From the NCBI GenBank assembly GCA_963723165.1, contig CAVRPP010000011.1, positions 110,183-174,182 on the forward strand: a stretch of 64,000 nt of DNA, read 5' to 3'. The notes beneath the pieces were generated by a model. It had not been told where the DNA came from and made no database searches. It was given only the letters and a program-made list of their open reading frames with translations. Below are positions 26,210-33,911 of this stretch, in pieces (position 1 is the stretch's first letter; every line of letters starts with the position of its first letter). This DNA comes from UBA4744 sp963723165. Lineage in GTDB: Bacteria > Actinomycetota > Acidimicrobiia > Spongiisociales > UBA4744. Both the position numbers and the translations under genes were made by a program.

Positions 26210-27183
26210 TCGGTGAGGGATCCGAGATTCTGATAGATAGGGGTCTCGCCTCCGGCGAAGTGTTGCCACTTCGCGGCGATCGGGACAAAGTGGCCGTATT
26301 GACACAGCCAGGAGCAGGCCCAATCGCCAACCTGGTGTGTGCAGGCATCGACACGGCTCCCGCGCAGCAGATGGTCTTGCCGGACCGGGACTTGGCCAAG
26401 ACGCTGGCGGTTGCGGAAGCAGCCTACGAGTGGCTGGCCGAACTGGGTGTGACCCGTCACAGTACGGTCGTTGGAGTTGGAGGAGGATCCGTTACTGATC
26501 TGGCCGGTTTCGTAGCAGCCACCTATCTGCGCGGGATCGAGGTGGTTCACGTTCCCACCACCCTGCTCGGTGCAGTCGATGCTGCGATAGGTGGCAAAAC
26601 GGGCGTCAACCTGGGGGGCAAGAACCTGGTCGGAGCGTTCTATCACCCCACCCGGGTCGTCATCGACCTTGACGTGCTCGATCAACTTCCCCTCGAGCTG
26701 AAGAGAGAAGGAATGGCAGAGGTACTGAAAGCCGGACTGATCGCCGATCCGGTCTTGCTGGCGGAACTCGAGTCCGGCGGCATGCAAGCGGACCTCAACC
26801 TGGCCGTGCCCCGCGCGGTGGCGGTGAAAGCGGCCGTCGTCGGAGAGGACTTCCGCGAGAAAGGGATCCGAGAAACGCTCAATTACGGGCATACGATCGG
26901 CCATGCCGTTGAGATAGCCGGCGGCTTTGCCCACGGACATGCGGTCGCGATCGGCATGGTGGCGGCAGGCCGGATTGCAGAAGAGCTTCTCGGATTTCGA
27001 GAGGCCGAACGTCAGCTGCAGGCAATTGCCGGACTGGGCTTGCCGGTTCGATCGGCGGGCGTCTCCCGGGAACAGGTGCTCGAGGTTCTCGCCCGCGACA
27101 AGAAACGGGACGCGGCGGGGCGCGCATGGTGCTGCTGCAAGCCGTCGGTCGGCCCATTGTCAGGTCGGTTTCGGACGAGATGA
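26194..27183 (+). CDS. aroB: 3-dehydroquinate synthase (C-terminus frameshifted)
   Basis: GTG 26194 follows an AGGAGG site. The NAD and zinc site motifs are intact: GGGSVTDLAGFVAA, PTTLLGAVDAAIGGKTGVN, REGMAEVLKAGLI and NYGHTIGHAVE with its metal His. After ARDKKRDAAGR the frame runs into an odd cysteine-rich end (27183). Another frame offers the expected ending, from ATG 27126 (MVLLQAVGRPIV) to TAG 27216-27218. One base is probably missing near 27120-27125, and the true protein is about 341 residues. The catalytic part is unaffected. Confidence 0.9.
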   Translation: MERFLIGEGSEILIDRGLASGEVLPLRGDRDKVAVLTQPGAGPIANLVCAGIDTAPAQQMVLPDRDLAKTLAVAEAAYEWLAELGVTRHSTVVGVGGGSVTDLAGFVAATYLRGIEVVHVPTTLLGAVDAAIGGKTGVNLGGKNLVGAFYHPTRVVIDLDVLDQLPLELKREGMAEVLKAGLIADPVLLAELESGGMQADLNLAVPRAVAVKAAVVGEDFREKGIRETLNYGHTIGHAVEIAGGFAHGHAVAIGMVAAGRIAEELLGFREAERQLQAIAGLGLPVRSAGVSREQVLEVLARDKKRDAAGRAWCCCKPSVGPLSGRFRTR

Positions 27184-27231
27184 TCAGCCTGGGGCTATCC
27201 GTCATCGGCATCGACTAGCAATACCAGGCGA

Positions 27232-27237
27232 TACACT
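27232..27237 (+). promoter_or_regulatory. -10 box upstream of efp
   Basis: TACACT lies about 25 nt before the efp ATG. A seven-codon frame from GTG 27243 would end in TGA overlapping the efp ATG, but an AAAGGA site 9 nt before the ATG makes ordinary initiation likely. Confidence 0.4.
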
Positions 27238-27262
27238 CGCACGTGTCGAAAGGATTCGCCGG

Positions 27263-27820
27263 ATGATTTCAACGAACGAAGCACGCCCCGGGATGGCGCT
27301 CAACCTTCCCGAAGGGCTCTTCAGCATTGTGGAGTACCAGCACGTCAAGCCCGGCAAGGGCAAGGCGTTCGTGAGGATGAAGCTGAAGAATCTCGACTCC
27401 GGAGCCGTCGTCGACAGAACGTTCCGGGCCGGTGAGTCGGTTGAGCAAGCGGTGATCGACAGACGAGACCACCAATATCTCTATCGTGACGATCTCGGAT
27501 TTCACTTCATGGATCTCGAAACGTACAGCCAGTTCGCCATTCAGGCCGAAGACGTTGGCGATAGTGCGTCTTACCTCGTCGATGGGATGACTGCCCTTCT
27601 TCACATGTACGGCGGCAAGGCGATCTCCGTGGAGCTTCCTGCCTCGGTCGAACTCGAGGTGACCAAGGCCGAACCCGGGGTCAAGGGCGACCGGGTTTCG
27701 GGCGCAACCAAGCCTGTGACCGTGCAAACTGGACTCGTGGTCCAGGCGCCGCTCTTTGTCGGCGAAGGGGATGTCATCAAAGTGGACACCCGTAGCGGCG
27801 AATACCTCACCCGCGTGTGA
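27263..27820 (+). CDS. efp: translation elongation factor P
   Basis: 185 residues from ATG 27263 (MISTNEARPGMAL), the length of EF-P with its three beta domains. The tip loop KPGKGKAF holds the lysine that contacts the peptidyl-transferase centre. EF-P relieves ribosome stalling at polyproline. The end (EGDVIKVDTRSGEYLTRV) is the conserved C-terminal signature. The stop overlaps the nusB GTG. Confidence 0.96.
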   Translation: MISTNEARPGMALNLPEGLFSIVEYQHVKPGKGKAFVRMKLKNLDSGAVVDRTFRAGESVEQAVIDRRDHQYLYRDDLGFHFMDLETYSQFAIQAEDVGDSASYLVDGMTALLHMYGGKAISVELPASVELEVTKAEPGVKGDRVSGATKPVTVQTGLVVQAPLFVGEGDVIKVDTRSGEYLTRV

Positions 27821-28242
27821 CGTCTTCCCAAGAACCTCGCCGCGAACCGCGCGACCTGGCTCTGGTCGCCCTCTATGAGGCCGACCAGAGAGGACTGTCG
27901 CGAGCCGACGTCGAATCCGGCTATCCACTGAAGGCGCAACGCTTGGTGCGGGGGATCGAAGAACACCTCGGCGAGCTGGACGGGGCCATTGATGGAGTGT
28001 CGACGCGCTGGCGGGTCGAGCGAATGCCCCCGATCGACCGGGCCATCCTCCGGCTGGGCCTCCACGAACTGCGCTTCGAAAGAGGCACCCCGATCGCCGT
28101 CGTGATTTCCGAAGCCGTCCGTCTCGCTCAGACCTACTCAACAGAGCGAAGCGGTGCCTTTGTGAACGGGATCCTTTCGAAGCTGGCAGCAGTGGAGCGA
28201 CCCGATGACGTGCAAACACCGAGAAACCCGGCGTCTTCCTGA
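27817..28242 (+). CDS. nusB: transcription antitermination factor NusB
   Basis: 141 residues, all-helical. The opening PRDLALVALYEAD, the central DRAILRLGLHELRF and the closing SGAFVNGILSKLA are NusB landmarks. NusB with NusE binds boxA RNA in rRNA leaders; boxA-like sequences precede both rRNA genes in this window. GTG 27817 overlaps the efp stop, the usual efp-nusB pair. Confidence 0.93.
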   Translation: MTSSQEPRREPRDLALVALYEADQRGLSRADVESGYPLKAQRLVRGIEEHLGELDGAIDGVSTRWRVERMPPIDRAILRLGLHELRFERGTPIAVVISEAVRLAQTYSTERSGAFVNGILSKLAAVERPDDVQTPRNPASS

Positions 28243-28267
28243 ACGTGTGCTACGGTCATTGCAACGT

Positions 28268-28301
28268 CCTTTAATGCCGGTCCCGTGAGGCCGGAAAGGA
28301 G
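28268..28301 (+). promoter_or_regulatory. PyrR-binding RNA hairpin overlapping a ribosome site
   Basis: CCTTT (28268-28272) pairs with AAAGG (28295-28299), and CCGG pairs with CCGG inside, leaving a TCCCGTGAGG loop like the known PyrR-binding loop. The 3' arm is also the ribosome site AAAGGAG (28295-28301) of a short leader frame starting at 28308. PyrR bound with UMP would hide it. Confidence 0.82.
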
Positions 28302-28307
28302 ACCACA

Positions 28308-28379
28308 ATGATCGAGTCGACAGTTTCGGCCGCCCCCCGGGCGGTCTTTTTCTTGCGCCGCTGGGGGTATCCACGATGA
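28308..28379 (+). CDS. pyr leader peptide
   Basis: A 23-codon frame from ATG 28308, 6 nt after AAAGGAG, ending in TGA that overlaps the pyrR ATG as ATGA. It runs through the terminator hairpin and encodes a peptide ending in VFFLRRWGYPR. Its value is probably the act of translation rather than the peptide: ribosomes on it would block the terminator and hand over to pyrR. Translation is inferred from the ribosome site and the overlap. Confidence 0.6.
   Translation: MIESTVSAAPRAVFFLRRWGYPR
28328..28351 (+). terminator. intrinsic terminator in the pyr leader
   Basis: GGCCGCCC (28328-28335) pairs with GGGCGGTC (28339-28346) over a CCC loop and is followed by TTTTT. It lies between the PyrR hairpin and pyrR, so it serves as an attenuator. 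Confidence 0.75.
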
Positions 28380-28903
28380 AGAAAGTGATGGAGTCCGAAG
28401 AGATCGACCGGGCTCTCCGCCGGGTCGCACACGAGATTCTGGAAAGGAATATGGGTGCTGAGGAGGTGGTCCTGGTGGGGATCCACACCAGGGGAGTGCC
28501 GCTGGCCAATCGCCTCGCCGGGTACATCGGCGAATTTGAGAACGAAAAGGTGCCGGTCGGAACACTCGATATCGGCCTCTATCGCGACGACCTCGATCAG
28601 CGGCCCACTACCGAACTGGGCGCAACCTCGATGCCCGGAGACCCGACCGGCCGGATCGTGGTGCTGGTCGACGATGTCCTCTACACAGGTCGCACGATCC
28701 GGGCGGCACTCGATGCTTTGGCCGACCTCGGGCGCCCTCAGGCTGTGCAGCTGGCAGTCCTGGTCGATCGGGGGCACCGGCAGTTGCCCATTCGGGCCGA
28801 CTATGTCGGCAAGAACCTCCCCACCTCCGAGGACGAACGTGTCAAGGTGCGCCTCGAGGAAATCGACCACAAGGAAGGCATCTGGATCGAGGAGCGCTCA
28901 TGA
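28376..28903 (+). CDS. pyrR: pyr operon regulator / uracil phosphoribosyltransferase PyrR
   Basis: 175 residues with the phosphoribosyltransferase motif VVLVDDVLYTGRTIRAA and the PyrR feature GIHTRGVPLANRLA. It binds UMP and pyr leader RNA and has weak uracil phosphoribosyltransferase activity. The ATG overlaps the leader peptide stop, and its own stop overlaps pyrB. The RNA it should bind is directly upstream, so this is an autoregulated operon. Confidence 0.95.
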   Translation: MKKVMESEEIDRALRRVAHEILERNMGAEEVVLVGIHTRGVPLANRLAGYIGEFENEKVPVGTLDIGLYRDDLDQRPTTELGATSMPGDPTGRIVVLVDDVLYTGRTIRAALDALADLGRPQAVQLAVLVDRGHRQLPIRADYVGKNLPTSEDERVKVRLEEIDHKEGIWIEERS

Positions 28904-29817
28904 AGAACTTTCTGACCACCGACGACGTGCCGCGGGAGACGCTGGAGTCCCTGCTCGACCTATCCGATGAGTTCGTTGAGGTATTGAGCCGGCCGATTCC
29001 CAAGGTCCCGGCTCTCCGGGGGAAAACCGTCGCCATGCTCTTCTTCGAGGCATCTACCCGCACCAGGCTCTCGTTTGAGCGGGCGGCCAAGGCGCTATCG
29101 GCCGACACCATGAGTTTCTCGCCATCGACCTCGTCGCTCAGCAAGGGAGAGAGCCTCAAGGACACGGCACTGACGATCAAGGCGATGGGAGCAGATGCCC
29201 TGGTTGTACGCCACATGTTCACCGGGGCCCAGTGGCGGATCGCCGATTGGACCGGACTTCCGGTGCTCAACGCCGGAGACGGGGCTCACCAGCATCCCAC
29301 CCAGGCGTTGCTCGACGCGCTGACCATCCGTCAACACTTCGGGACGCTCGATGGCTTGCGGATTGCCATCGTCGGCGACATCCGCCACTCACGGGTGGCG
29401 CGGTCGGACATCTCAACGTTCACCACTCTGGGTGCTGAAGTTACGTTGGTGGCTCCGTCCACCCTGTTGCCCGTTGATCGAGAAGGGTGGCCGGTCAAGA
29501 TCGCCGGATCGATCGACGACGCCCTCGACGTCGATGTGGTCTATTTGCTCCGCATTCAGGCCGAGCGCGGCGGGGCCTCGGTGTTCCCCTCGCTTCCTGA
29601 GTACGTGAGCAGGTTCGGCATGACACGGGAGAGGTTTGCGCGTCTGGCCGGGAATGCGATTGTCATGCATCCCGGGCCTATGAACCGGGGCGTCGAGATA
29701 GCGCCGGAAGTCGCCGATCACCCACGGGCCAGGATTCTCGAGCAGGTCGCCAACGGAGTGGCAGTACGGATGGCGGTCCTTTTCAGGCTGCTGGGAGGGG
29801 AGGTTCACGATGCATGA
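28900..29817 (+). CDS. pyrB: aspartate carbamoyltransferase catalytic subunit
   Basis: 305 residues. The carbamoyl phosphate site FFEASTRTRLSFERA, the HPTQALLDALTI loop and PGPMNRGVEI near the end are those of PyrB. It joins carbamoyl phosphate and aspartate. No pyrI subunit is present, as usual in actinobacteria. It overlaps pyrR by 4 bases and pyrC by 8. Confidence 0.96.
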   Translation: MKNFLTTDDVPRETLESLLDLSDEFVEVLSRPIPKVPALRGKTVAMLFFEASTRTRLSFERAAKALSADTMSFSPSTSSLSKGESLKDTALTIKAMGADALVVRHMFTGAQWRIADWTGLPVLNAGDGAHQHPTQALLDALTIRQHFGTLDGLRIAIVGDIRHSRVARSDISTFTTLGAEVTLVAPSTLLPVDREGWPVKIAGSIDDALDVDVVYLLRIQAERGGASVFPSLPEYVSRFGMTRERFARLAGNAIVMHPGPMNRGVEIAPEVADHPRARILEQVANGVAVRMAVLFRLLGGEVHDA

Positions 29818-31081
29818 GACGCTGTTCACCAACGCCAGGCTCGTAACGGCCGACGGCGTCATCCGCCAGGACGTTCTGGTCAAAGACGGTGTCATCACCG
29901 AAATTGGGGAAGGGCTGGGGACAACCGGGGAAACTATCGATTGCGGAGACGGTCTGATTGGTCCTGGATTGGTGGACATCCACGTTCATTTTCGGGAACC
30001 CGGCAATGAGTGGAAAGAAGACATCGGTAGCGGTTCCGCCGCGGCAGCGGCCGGAGGATATACCGCTGTGGTGACGATGCCTAACACCGAACCGGCGATC
30101 GATGCCGGGCATCTCGCCCGGTTCGTTCAGGACCGTGGCCGCCAGGAAGGTCTGGTTGAGGTTGTTCCGGCCGGCGCTATCACCTCGGGAAGGGAGGGCC
30201 GCAAGCTCGCCCACCTCGACGAGTTGTGGTCGGCAGGGGTGCGGATCTTCTCCGATGATGGAGACTCGGTCGCCGATGCCGGTTTGTTGCGCAGGGCCAT
30301 GGAGTATCTCGCAGAGTTGGGTGGTGTGATCGCCCAACATCCCGAAGACCGGGGGCTCAGTGGGAACGGCCACATGCACGAAGGCAGTGTTTCGTCGCGG
30401 CTCGGAATGGCCGGCTTGCCTGCCATTGCAGAAGAAGCGGTTGTGGCTCGAGATCTCGCGCTGGTGGAGCTGACAGGAGTGAGATACCACGTTCAACACG
30501 TGTCCACGGCTCGAACCGTTGAACTCATACGCACGGCAAAGGACGGGGGTTTGCCGGTTACCGCGGAGGTGACCCCCCACCACTTGATGCTGGACCACAC
30601 CGAAGTGGAACGAATGAACCCGGACGTCAAGATGTATCCGCCGCTGCGGCGCCCGGCCGATGTCGCTGCGGTACGCGCCGGTTTGGAGGAAGGCGTCCTC
30701 GATATGGTTGCCACCGATCACGCTCCCCATGCGGCCCATGAGAAGGACGTGCCTTTTGAGGACGCCCCTCGCGGGATCATCGGGTTGGAGACGGCGGCAG
30801 CAGTGGTCAACACGGCGGTTTCCTTGGATCCGGTGGTGTTCTTCCAGCGTATGTCCATATCGCCAGCCCACCTGGCGGGGCTTCCCGATCAGGGACGCTG
30901 GTTGGAGCCCGGCCGACAGGCCAATGTGGTCGTATTCGAACCCACCGCGGCCTGGACGCCCGATGTCTATGCCTCGCGGGCCGAGAACTCACCGTTTACC
31001 GGTAGGGAATTGCGGGGCCGGGTTACGGCAACGATGTTCCAAGGAAGGTTGACGTTCCGGGACGGCAAGGTTCAGCGGTGA
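29810..31081 (+). CDS. pyrC: dihydroorotase
   Basis: 423 residues, class I dihydroorotase. DIHVHFREPG gives the first zinc ligands, MHEGSVSSRLG and VRYHVQHVSTA later ones, and VATDHAPH the catalytic Asp. It closes carbamoyl aspartate to dihydroorotate. In mycobacteria the operon continues with carA and carB; here pyrD follows after 54 bases. Confidence 0.96.
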   Translation: MHETLFTNARLVTADGVIRQDVLVKDGVITEIGEGLGTTGETIDCGDGLIGPGLVDIHVHFREPGNEWKEDIGSGSAAAAAGGYTAVVTMPNTEPAIDAGHLARFVQDRGRQEGLVEVVPAGAITSGREGRKLAHLDELWSAGVRIFSDDGDSVADAGLLRRAMEYLAELGGVIAQHPEDRGLSGNGHMHEGSVSSRLGMAGLPAIAEEAVVARDLALVELTGVRYHVQHVSTARTVELIRTAKDGGLPVTAEVTPHHLMLDHTEVERMNPDVKMYPPLRRPADVAAVRAGLEEGVLDMVATDHAPHAAHEKDVPFEDAPRGIIGLETAAAVVNTAVSLDPVVFFQRMSISPAHLAGLPDQGRWLEPGRQANVVVFEPTAAWTPDVYASRAENSPFTGRELRGRVTATMFQGRLTFRDGKVQR

Positions 31082-31135
31082 TCGGCGGGGCCGATCTGGC
31101 TGGATGACGACCCACGAGAAACCGGGGAGATTCTG

Positions 31136-32047
31136 ATGACGGACATGACGGTCCAGTTGGGACCGGTGGCGCTGCGTTCGCCGCTGGTCGCCGCCTCAGG
31201 GACGGTCGGCTCGGTGGTGGATTTCGCTGCGGTTGGAGCCCTGGAAGCCTACGGAGCGGCCGTGGCCAAGTCTGTGAGCGGTACGCCGTGGCCCGGCAAT
31301 CCTGCACCACGCCTGGCAAATACGGGAGCCGGAATGCTCAACGCGATAGGGATTGAGAATCCCGGCGTGGAATCCTGGGTCGAAGACATAGGGCCGCACC
31401 TCCAGACGGTGCCGGTTCCGGTGTGGGGTTCTGCAGTTGGGAAGACCGTCGATGAGTTCGTCGAAGTGGCCGGTCTTCTCGCCACAACCAGCGTCGAGGC
31501 CGTGGAAATCAACCTCTCGTGTCCCAACATCGCTGGAGAGTCGATCTGGGCGCTGGACACCGACGCAACATCGGTCGTCGTTAGGGCGGTGCGGGCCGCA
31601 ATCGACAAACCGATCGGCGCCAAATTGTCCCCGAACGCGCAGGACATCGTCGCCATCGCCGAAGCCGCCCTGGAGAGCGGTGCCGACTGGCTCGTAATGA
31701 CCAACACGATCTCCGCAGCCGGCATCGACGTCAACACCAGGAAGCCTTTTCTGAACAGAACTGCCGGTGGTCTGTCGGGACCACCCCTCAAGCCCGTAGC
31801 CCTTCGCTGTGTTTTGGAGGTCAGGGCGGCGTTTCCCGATGCTCCAATCGTTGGTTGCGGGGGAGTGAGGAGCGGATCCGATGTCGTCGAATACCTCCTG
31901 GCAGGGGCGTCGGCGGTTGCCATTGGTACCGCTCACTTCGAACGACCGCGGGTGGGGAGGACGGTTCTGAAACAGGTGCGGGCCTTTTGCCGGCAAACCG
32001 GCGTCGACAGACTCGAGGATTTGATAGGAGCGATGGAACCGTGGTAA
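31136..32047 (+). CDS. pyrD: dihydroorotate dehydrogenase, class 1 (PyrD-B type)
   Basis: 303 residues from ATG 31136 with a GGGGAG site 6 nt upstream. SPLVAASGTVG, the catalytic cysteine in EINLSCPNI, the FMN-binding NTISAAGIDV and GCGGVRSGSDVVEYLLAGA fit a cytosolic class 1 enzyme, and the length and sequence look like class 1B. Class 1B works with PyrK, whose gene is not in the window. Many actinobacteria use a class 2 enzyme, so this is worth noting. It overlaps pyrF by 7 bases. Confidence 0.9.
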   Translation: MTDMTVQLGPVALRSPLVAASGTVGSVVDFAAVGALEAYGAAVAKSVSGTPWPGNPAPRLANTGAGMLNAIGIENPGVESWVEDIGPHLQTVPVPVWGSAVGKTVDEFVEVAGLLATTSVEAVEINLSCPNIAGESIWALDTDATSVVVRAVRAAIDKPIGAKLSPNAQDIVAIAEAALESGADWLVMTNTISAAGIDVNTRKPFLNRTAGGLSGPPLKPVALRCVLEVRAAFPDAPIVGCGGVRSGSDVVEYLLAGASAVAIGTAHFERPRVGRTVLKQVRAFCRQTGVDRLEDLIGAMEPW

Positions 32048-32742
32048 CCGAACGAAACCCAATTCTCGTCGCCCTGGATGTCTCTACCGCTGAGACGGCC
32101 GTCCGTCTCGCCACGGTGCTCCAACCGCACGTTGGGGGTTTCAAAGTAGGCCTCGAGTTGCTGATGGGGCCGGGAGCCTCCGTAGTGGCGGCGGTGGCCG
32201 CGCTGGGCAAGCCGGTCTTCGCAGATGCCAAGCTGCACGACATACCCTCGACGGTCCAGCGTGCCGCCCGGCAATTGGGGCGGTTGGGGGCACGGTGGGT
32301 GAGCGTTCATGCTTCGGGGGGAAGCCGGATGTTGGATGCCGCCGCCGCTGGACTGGAGGAGGGAGCGGCCGGCCGGCCCGCCGGTCTGCTGGCAGTGACG
32401 GTCTTGACGAGCATGAGTACCGAGGACCTGGCCGAAACGGGTATTTCGAGCAGTCCCGGCCGGCAGACCGCCCGGCTCGCCAAGCTGGCATCGGCCGGCG
32501 GATGTGAAGGGGTCGTGTGTGCGCCTTCCGAACTCGGGGTGATCGCGCAGGTGGCGCCGGAACTGCTCAAGGTCACTCCCGGTATCCGACCGCCCGGCGC
32601 AGACGCGGACGATCAGCGCCGTACGGCCGGCCCGGCAGAAGCCGTCCAGCGCGGCGCCGACTACCTGGTCATCGGCAGACCGATTCTGCGAGAGCCTGAT
32701 CCGGCCGTTGCAGCCCGGGCCATATTGGCCTTGTTGACATGA
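32041..32742 (+). CDS. pyrF: orotidine 5'-phosphate decarboxylase
   Basis: 233 residues from GTG 32041, overlapping the pyrD end. ILVALDVSTAETAVRLA opens the barrel, FADAKLHDIPSTVQRAA holds the catalytic Lys-Asp network, and VTPGIRPPGADADDQ is the phosphate loop. It makes UMP from OMP, the last step of the pathway. This is the compact barrel type and not the longer form found in mycobacteria. Confidence 0.95.
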   Translation: MVTERNPILVALDVSTAETAVRLATVLQPHVGGFKVGLELLMGPGASVVAAVAALGKPVFADAKLHDIPSTVQRAARQLGRLGARWVSVHASGGSRMLDAAAAGLEEGAAGRPAGLLAVTVLTSMSTEDLAETGISSSPGRQTARLAKLASAGGCEGVVCAPSELGVIAQVAPELLKVTPGIRPPGADADDQRRTAGPAEAVQRGADYLVIGRPILREPDPAVAARAILALLT

Positions 32743-32765
32743 CCTCCCGTTTTGGTTGGTAGAGT
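32734..32765 (+). promoter_or_regulatory. possible promoter for mihF-gmk-rpoZ
   Basis: TTGACA (32734-32739) overlaps the pyrF stop, and TAGAGT (32760-32765) lies 20 nt further, a long but usable spacing. The transcript would carry a short leader with the GGAGG site of mihF. Confidence 0.45.
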
Positions 32766-32791
32766 GCGGACACACCTGAAAATGGAGGCGT

Positions 32792-33103
32792 ATGGCACCG
32801 CCGGAACTCTCAAACGAGCAACGCGCTGCGGCCCTGGCCAAGGCAGCCGAAGCAAGAAAAGTCCGTGCTGAGCTCAAGCAGCTTCTGAAGACCGGATCGA
32901 TCAGTTTTCCGGAGTTGCTCCAGCGTGCTGATGGTGATCCCATCGTGGCCGGGATGAAGGTATATGCCGTTCTGTCCTCGCTGCCCGGAACCGGCAAAGT
33001 GAAGGCAAAGAGGATGATGGAGGGTCATGCCATCGCAGACAGCAGGCGAATCCGGGGGCTCGGACAGCGACAACGCGCCGCTCTTCTCGAGGAATTCTCC
33101 TGA
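32792..33103 (+). CDS. mihF: actinobacterial integration host factor mIHF
   Basis: 103 residues, basic and helical. The family features are ALAKAAEARKVRAELK, the helix with KTGSISFPELL and the helix-two-turn-helix-like run GTGKVKAKRMMEG. mIHF is the nucleoid protein of actinobacteria that bends DNA. It is unrelated in fold to E. coli IHF. It stands just before gmk, as in mycobacteria and Streptomyces. Confidence 0.95.
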   Translation: MAPPELSNEQRAAALAKAAEARKVRAELKQLLKTGSISFPELLQRADGDPIVAGMKVYAVLSSLPGTGKVKAKRMMEGHAIADSRRIRGLGQRQRAALLEEFS

Positions 33104-33677
33104 GGAGTCGCCCCCCGGGCGCCTCATCGTGGTTTCCGGACCATCCGGCGTCGGTAAGTCGACGGTCGTCAACGCACTGGCAGCCCACCACCCGTTCTAC
33201 TTCTCTGTCTCCGCCACCACCCGGGCTGCCCGTCCGGGAGAGACCAACGGAGTCGAGTACTTCTTCGTAGATCCGGACGAGTTCATCCGGATGCGCGACG
33301 CCGGTGAGCTGCTGGAGTGGGCGGAATACAGCGGGCACCTCTACGGGACACCGCGGGACCGGGTTCTGGAGCGGCTGGCGACCGGCGGCGATGTGCTTGT
33401 CGATATCGAGGTGCTGGGCGCCGTGCAGGTCAAGGCCGCATTCCCCAACGCCCTCATGATCTTCCTGACTCCACCGACCCTCGAGGCTCTCGAGGAGAGG
33501 CTGCGGCGACGCGGCGATACGTCAAACGAAGACATCGCCCGCCGGTTGACCATCGCCCGATGGCAACTGGACGTGGCGGAGGAACGGTTCGATCACATTG
33601 TGGTGAATGAATCTGTCGACGATGCAGTTGAGCGTATATTGCGTATACTGAGAGCCCCTTCTACGAAAGCTGACTGA
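33027..33677 (+). CDS. gmk: guanylate kinase
   Basis: 216 residues if started at ATG 33027, inside mihF. A shorter start near the mihF stop is possible, since the conserved part begins at LIVVSGPSGVGKSTVV. The GMP-binding region VSATTRAARPGETNGVEYFFV and the lid arginines (RLRRRGDTSNEDIARRL) are present. It converts GMP to GDP. The stop overlaps the rpoZ ATG. Confidence 0.92.
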   Translation: MPSQTAGESGGSDSDNAPLFSRNSPEESPPGRLIVVSGPSGVGKSTVVNALAAHHPFYFSVSATTRAARPGETNGVEYFFVDPDEFIRMRDAGELLEWAEYSGHLYGTPRDRVLERLATGGDVLVDIEVLGAVQVKAAFPNALMIFLTPPTLEALEERLRRRGDTSNEDIARRLTIARWQLDVAEERFDHIVVNESVDDAVERILRILRAPSTKAD

Positions 33678-33907
33678 TGATTCACCCACCCATCGAGGAC
33701 GTCCTGGACCAGACCGGCGGCCGGTTTGATCTCGTGGTCGTCGCGGCTCGTCGAGCGCGACAGATCAATGCCTATTTCAACCAGTTGGGCGAGGGCATCG
33801 GCCATTACGTGCCGCCGCAAGTCCATTCGTTGAGCCACAAACCGCTCACGATCGCCCTCGAAGAGATCTCTGAGGGCAAGGTCACGGTCGAGCGCGTCGA
33901 AGAGTAA
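33677..33907 (+). CDS. rpoZ: RNA polymerase omega subunit
   Basis: 76 residues. RFDLVVVAARRARQINAYF is the RpoZ core motif, with PLTIALEEISEGKV at the C-terminus. Omega helps fold and assemble beta-prime. It starts at the gmk stop and ends 4 bases before coaBC. The gmk-rpoZ-coaBC-metK-priA order is conserved in actinobacteria. Confidence 0.94.
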   Translation: MIHPPIEDVLDQTGGRFDLVVVAARRARQINAYFNQLGEGIGHYVPPQVHSLSHKPLTIALEEISEGKVTVERVEE

Positions 33908-33911
33908 CGGT

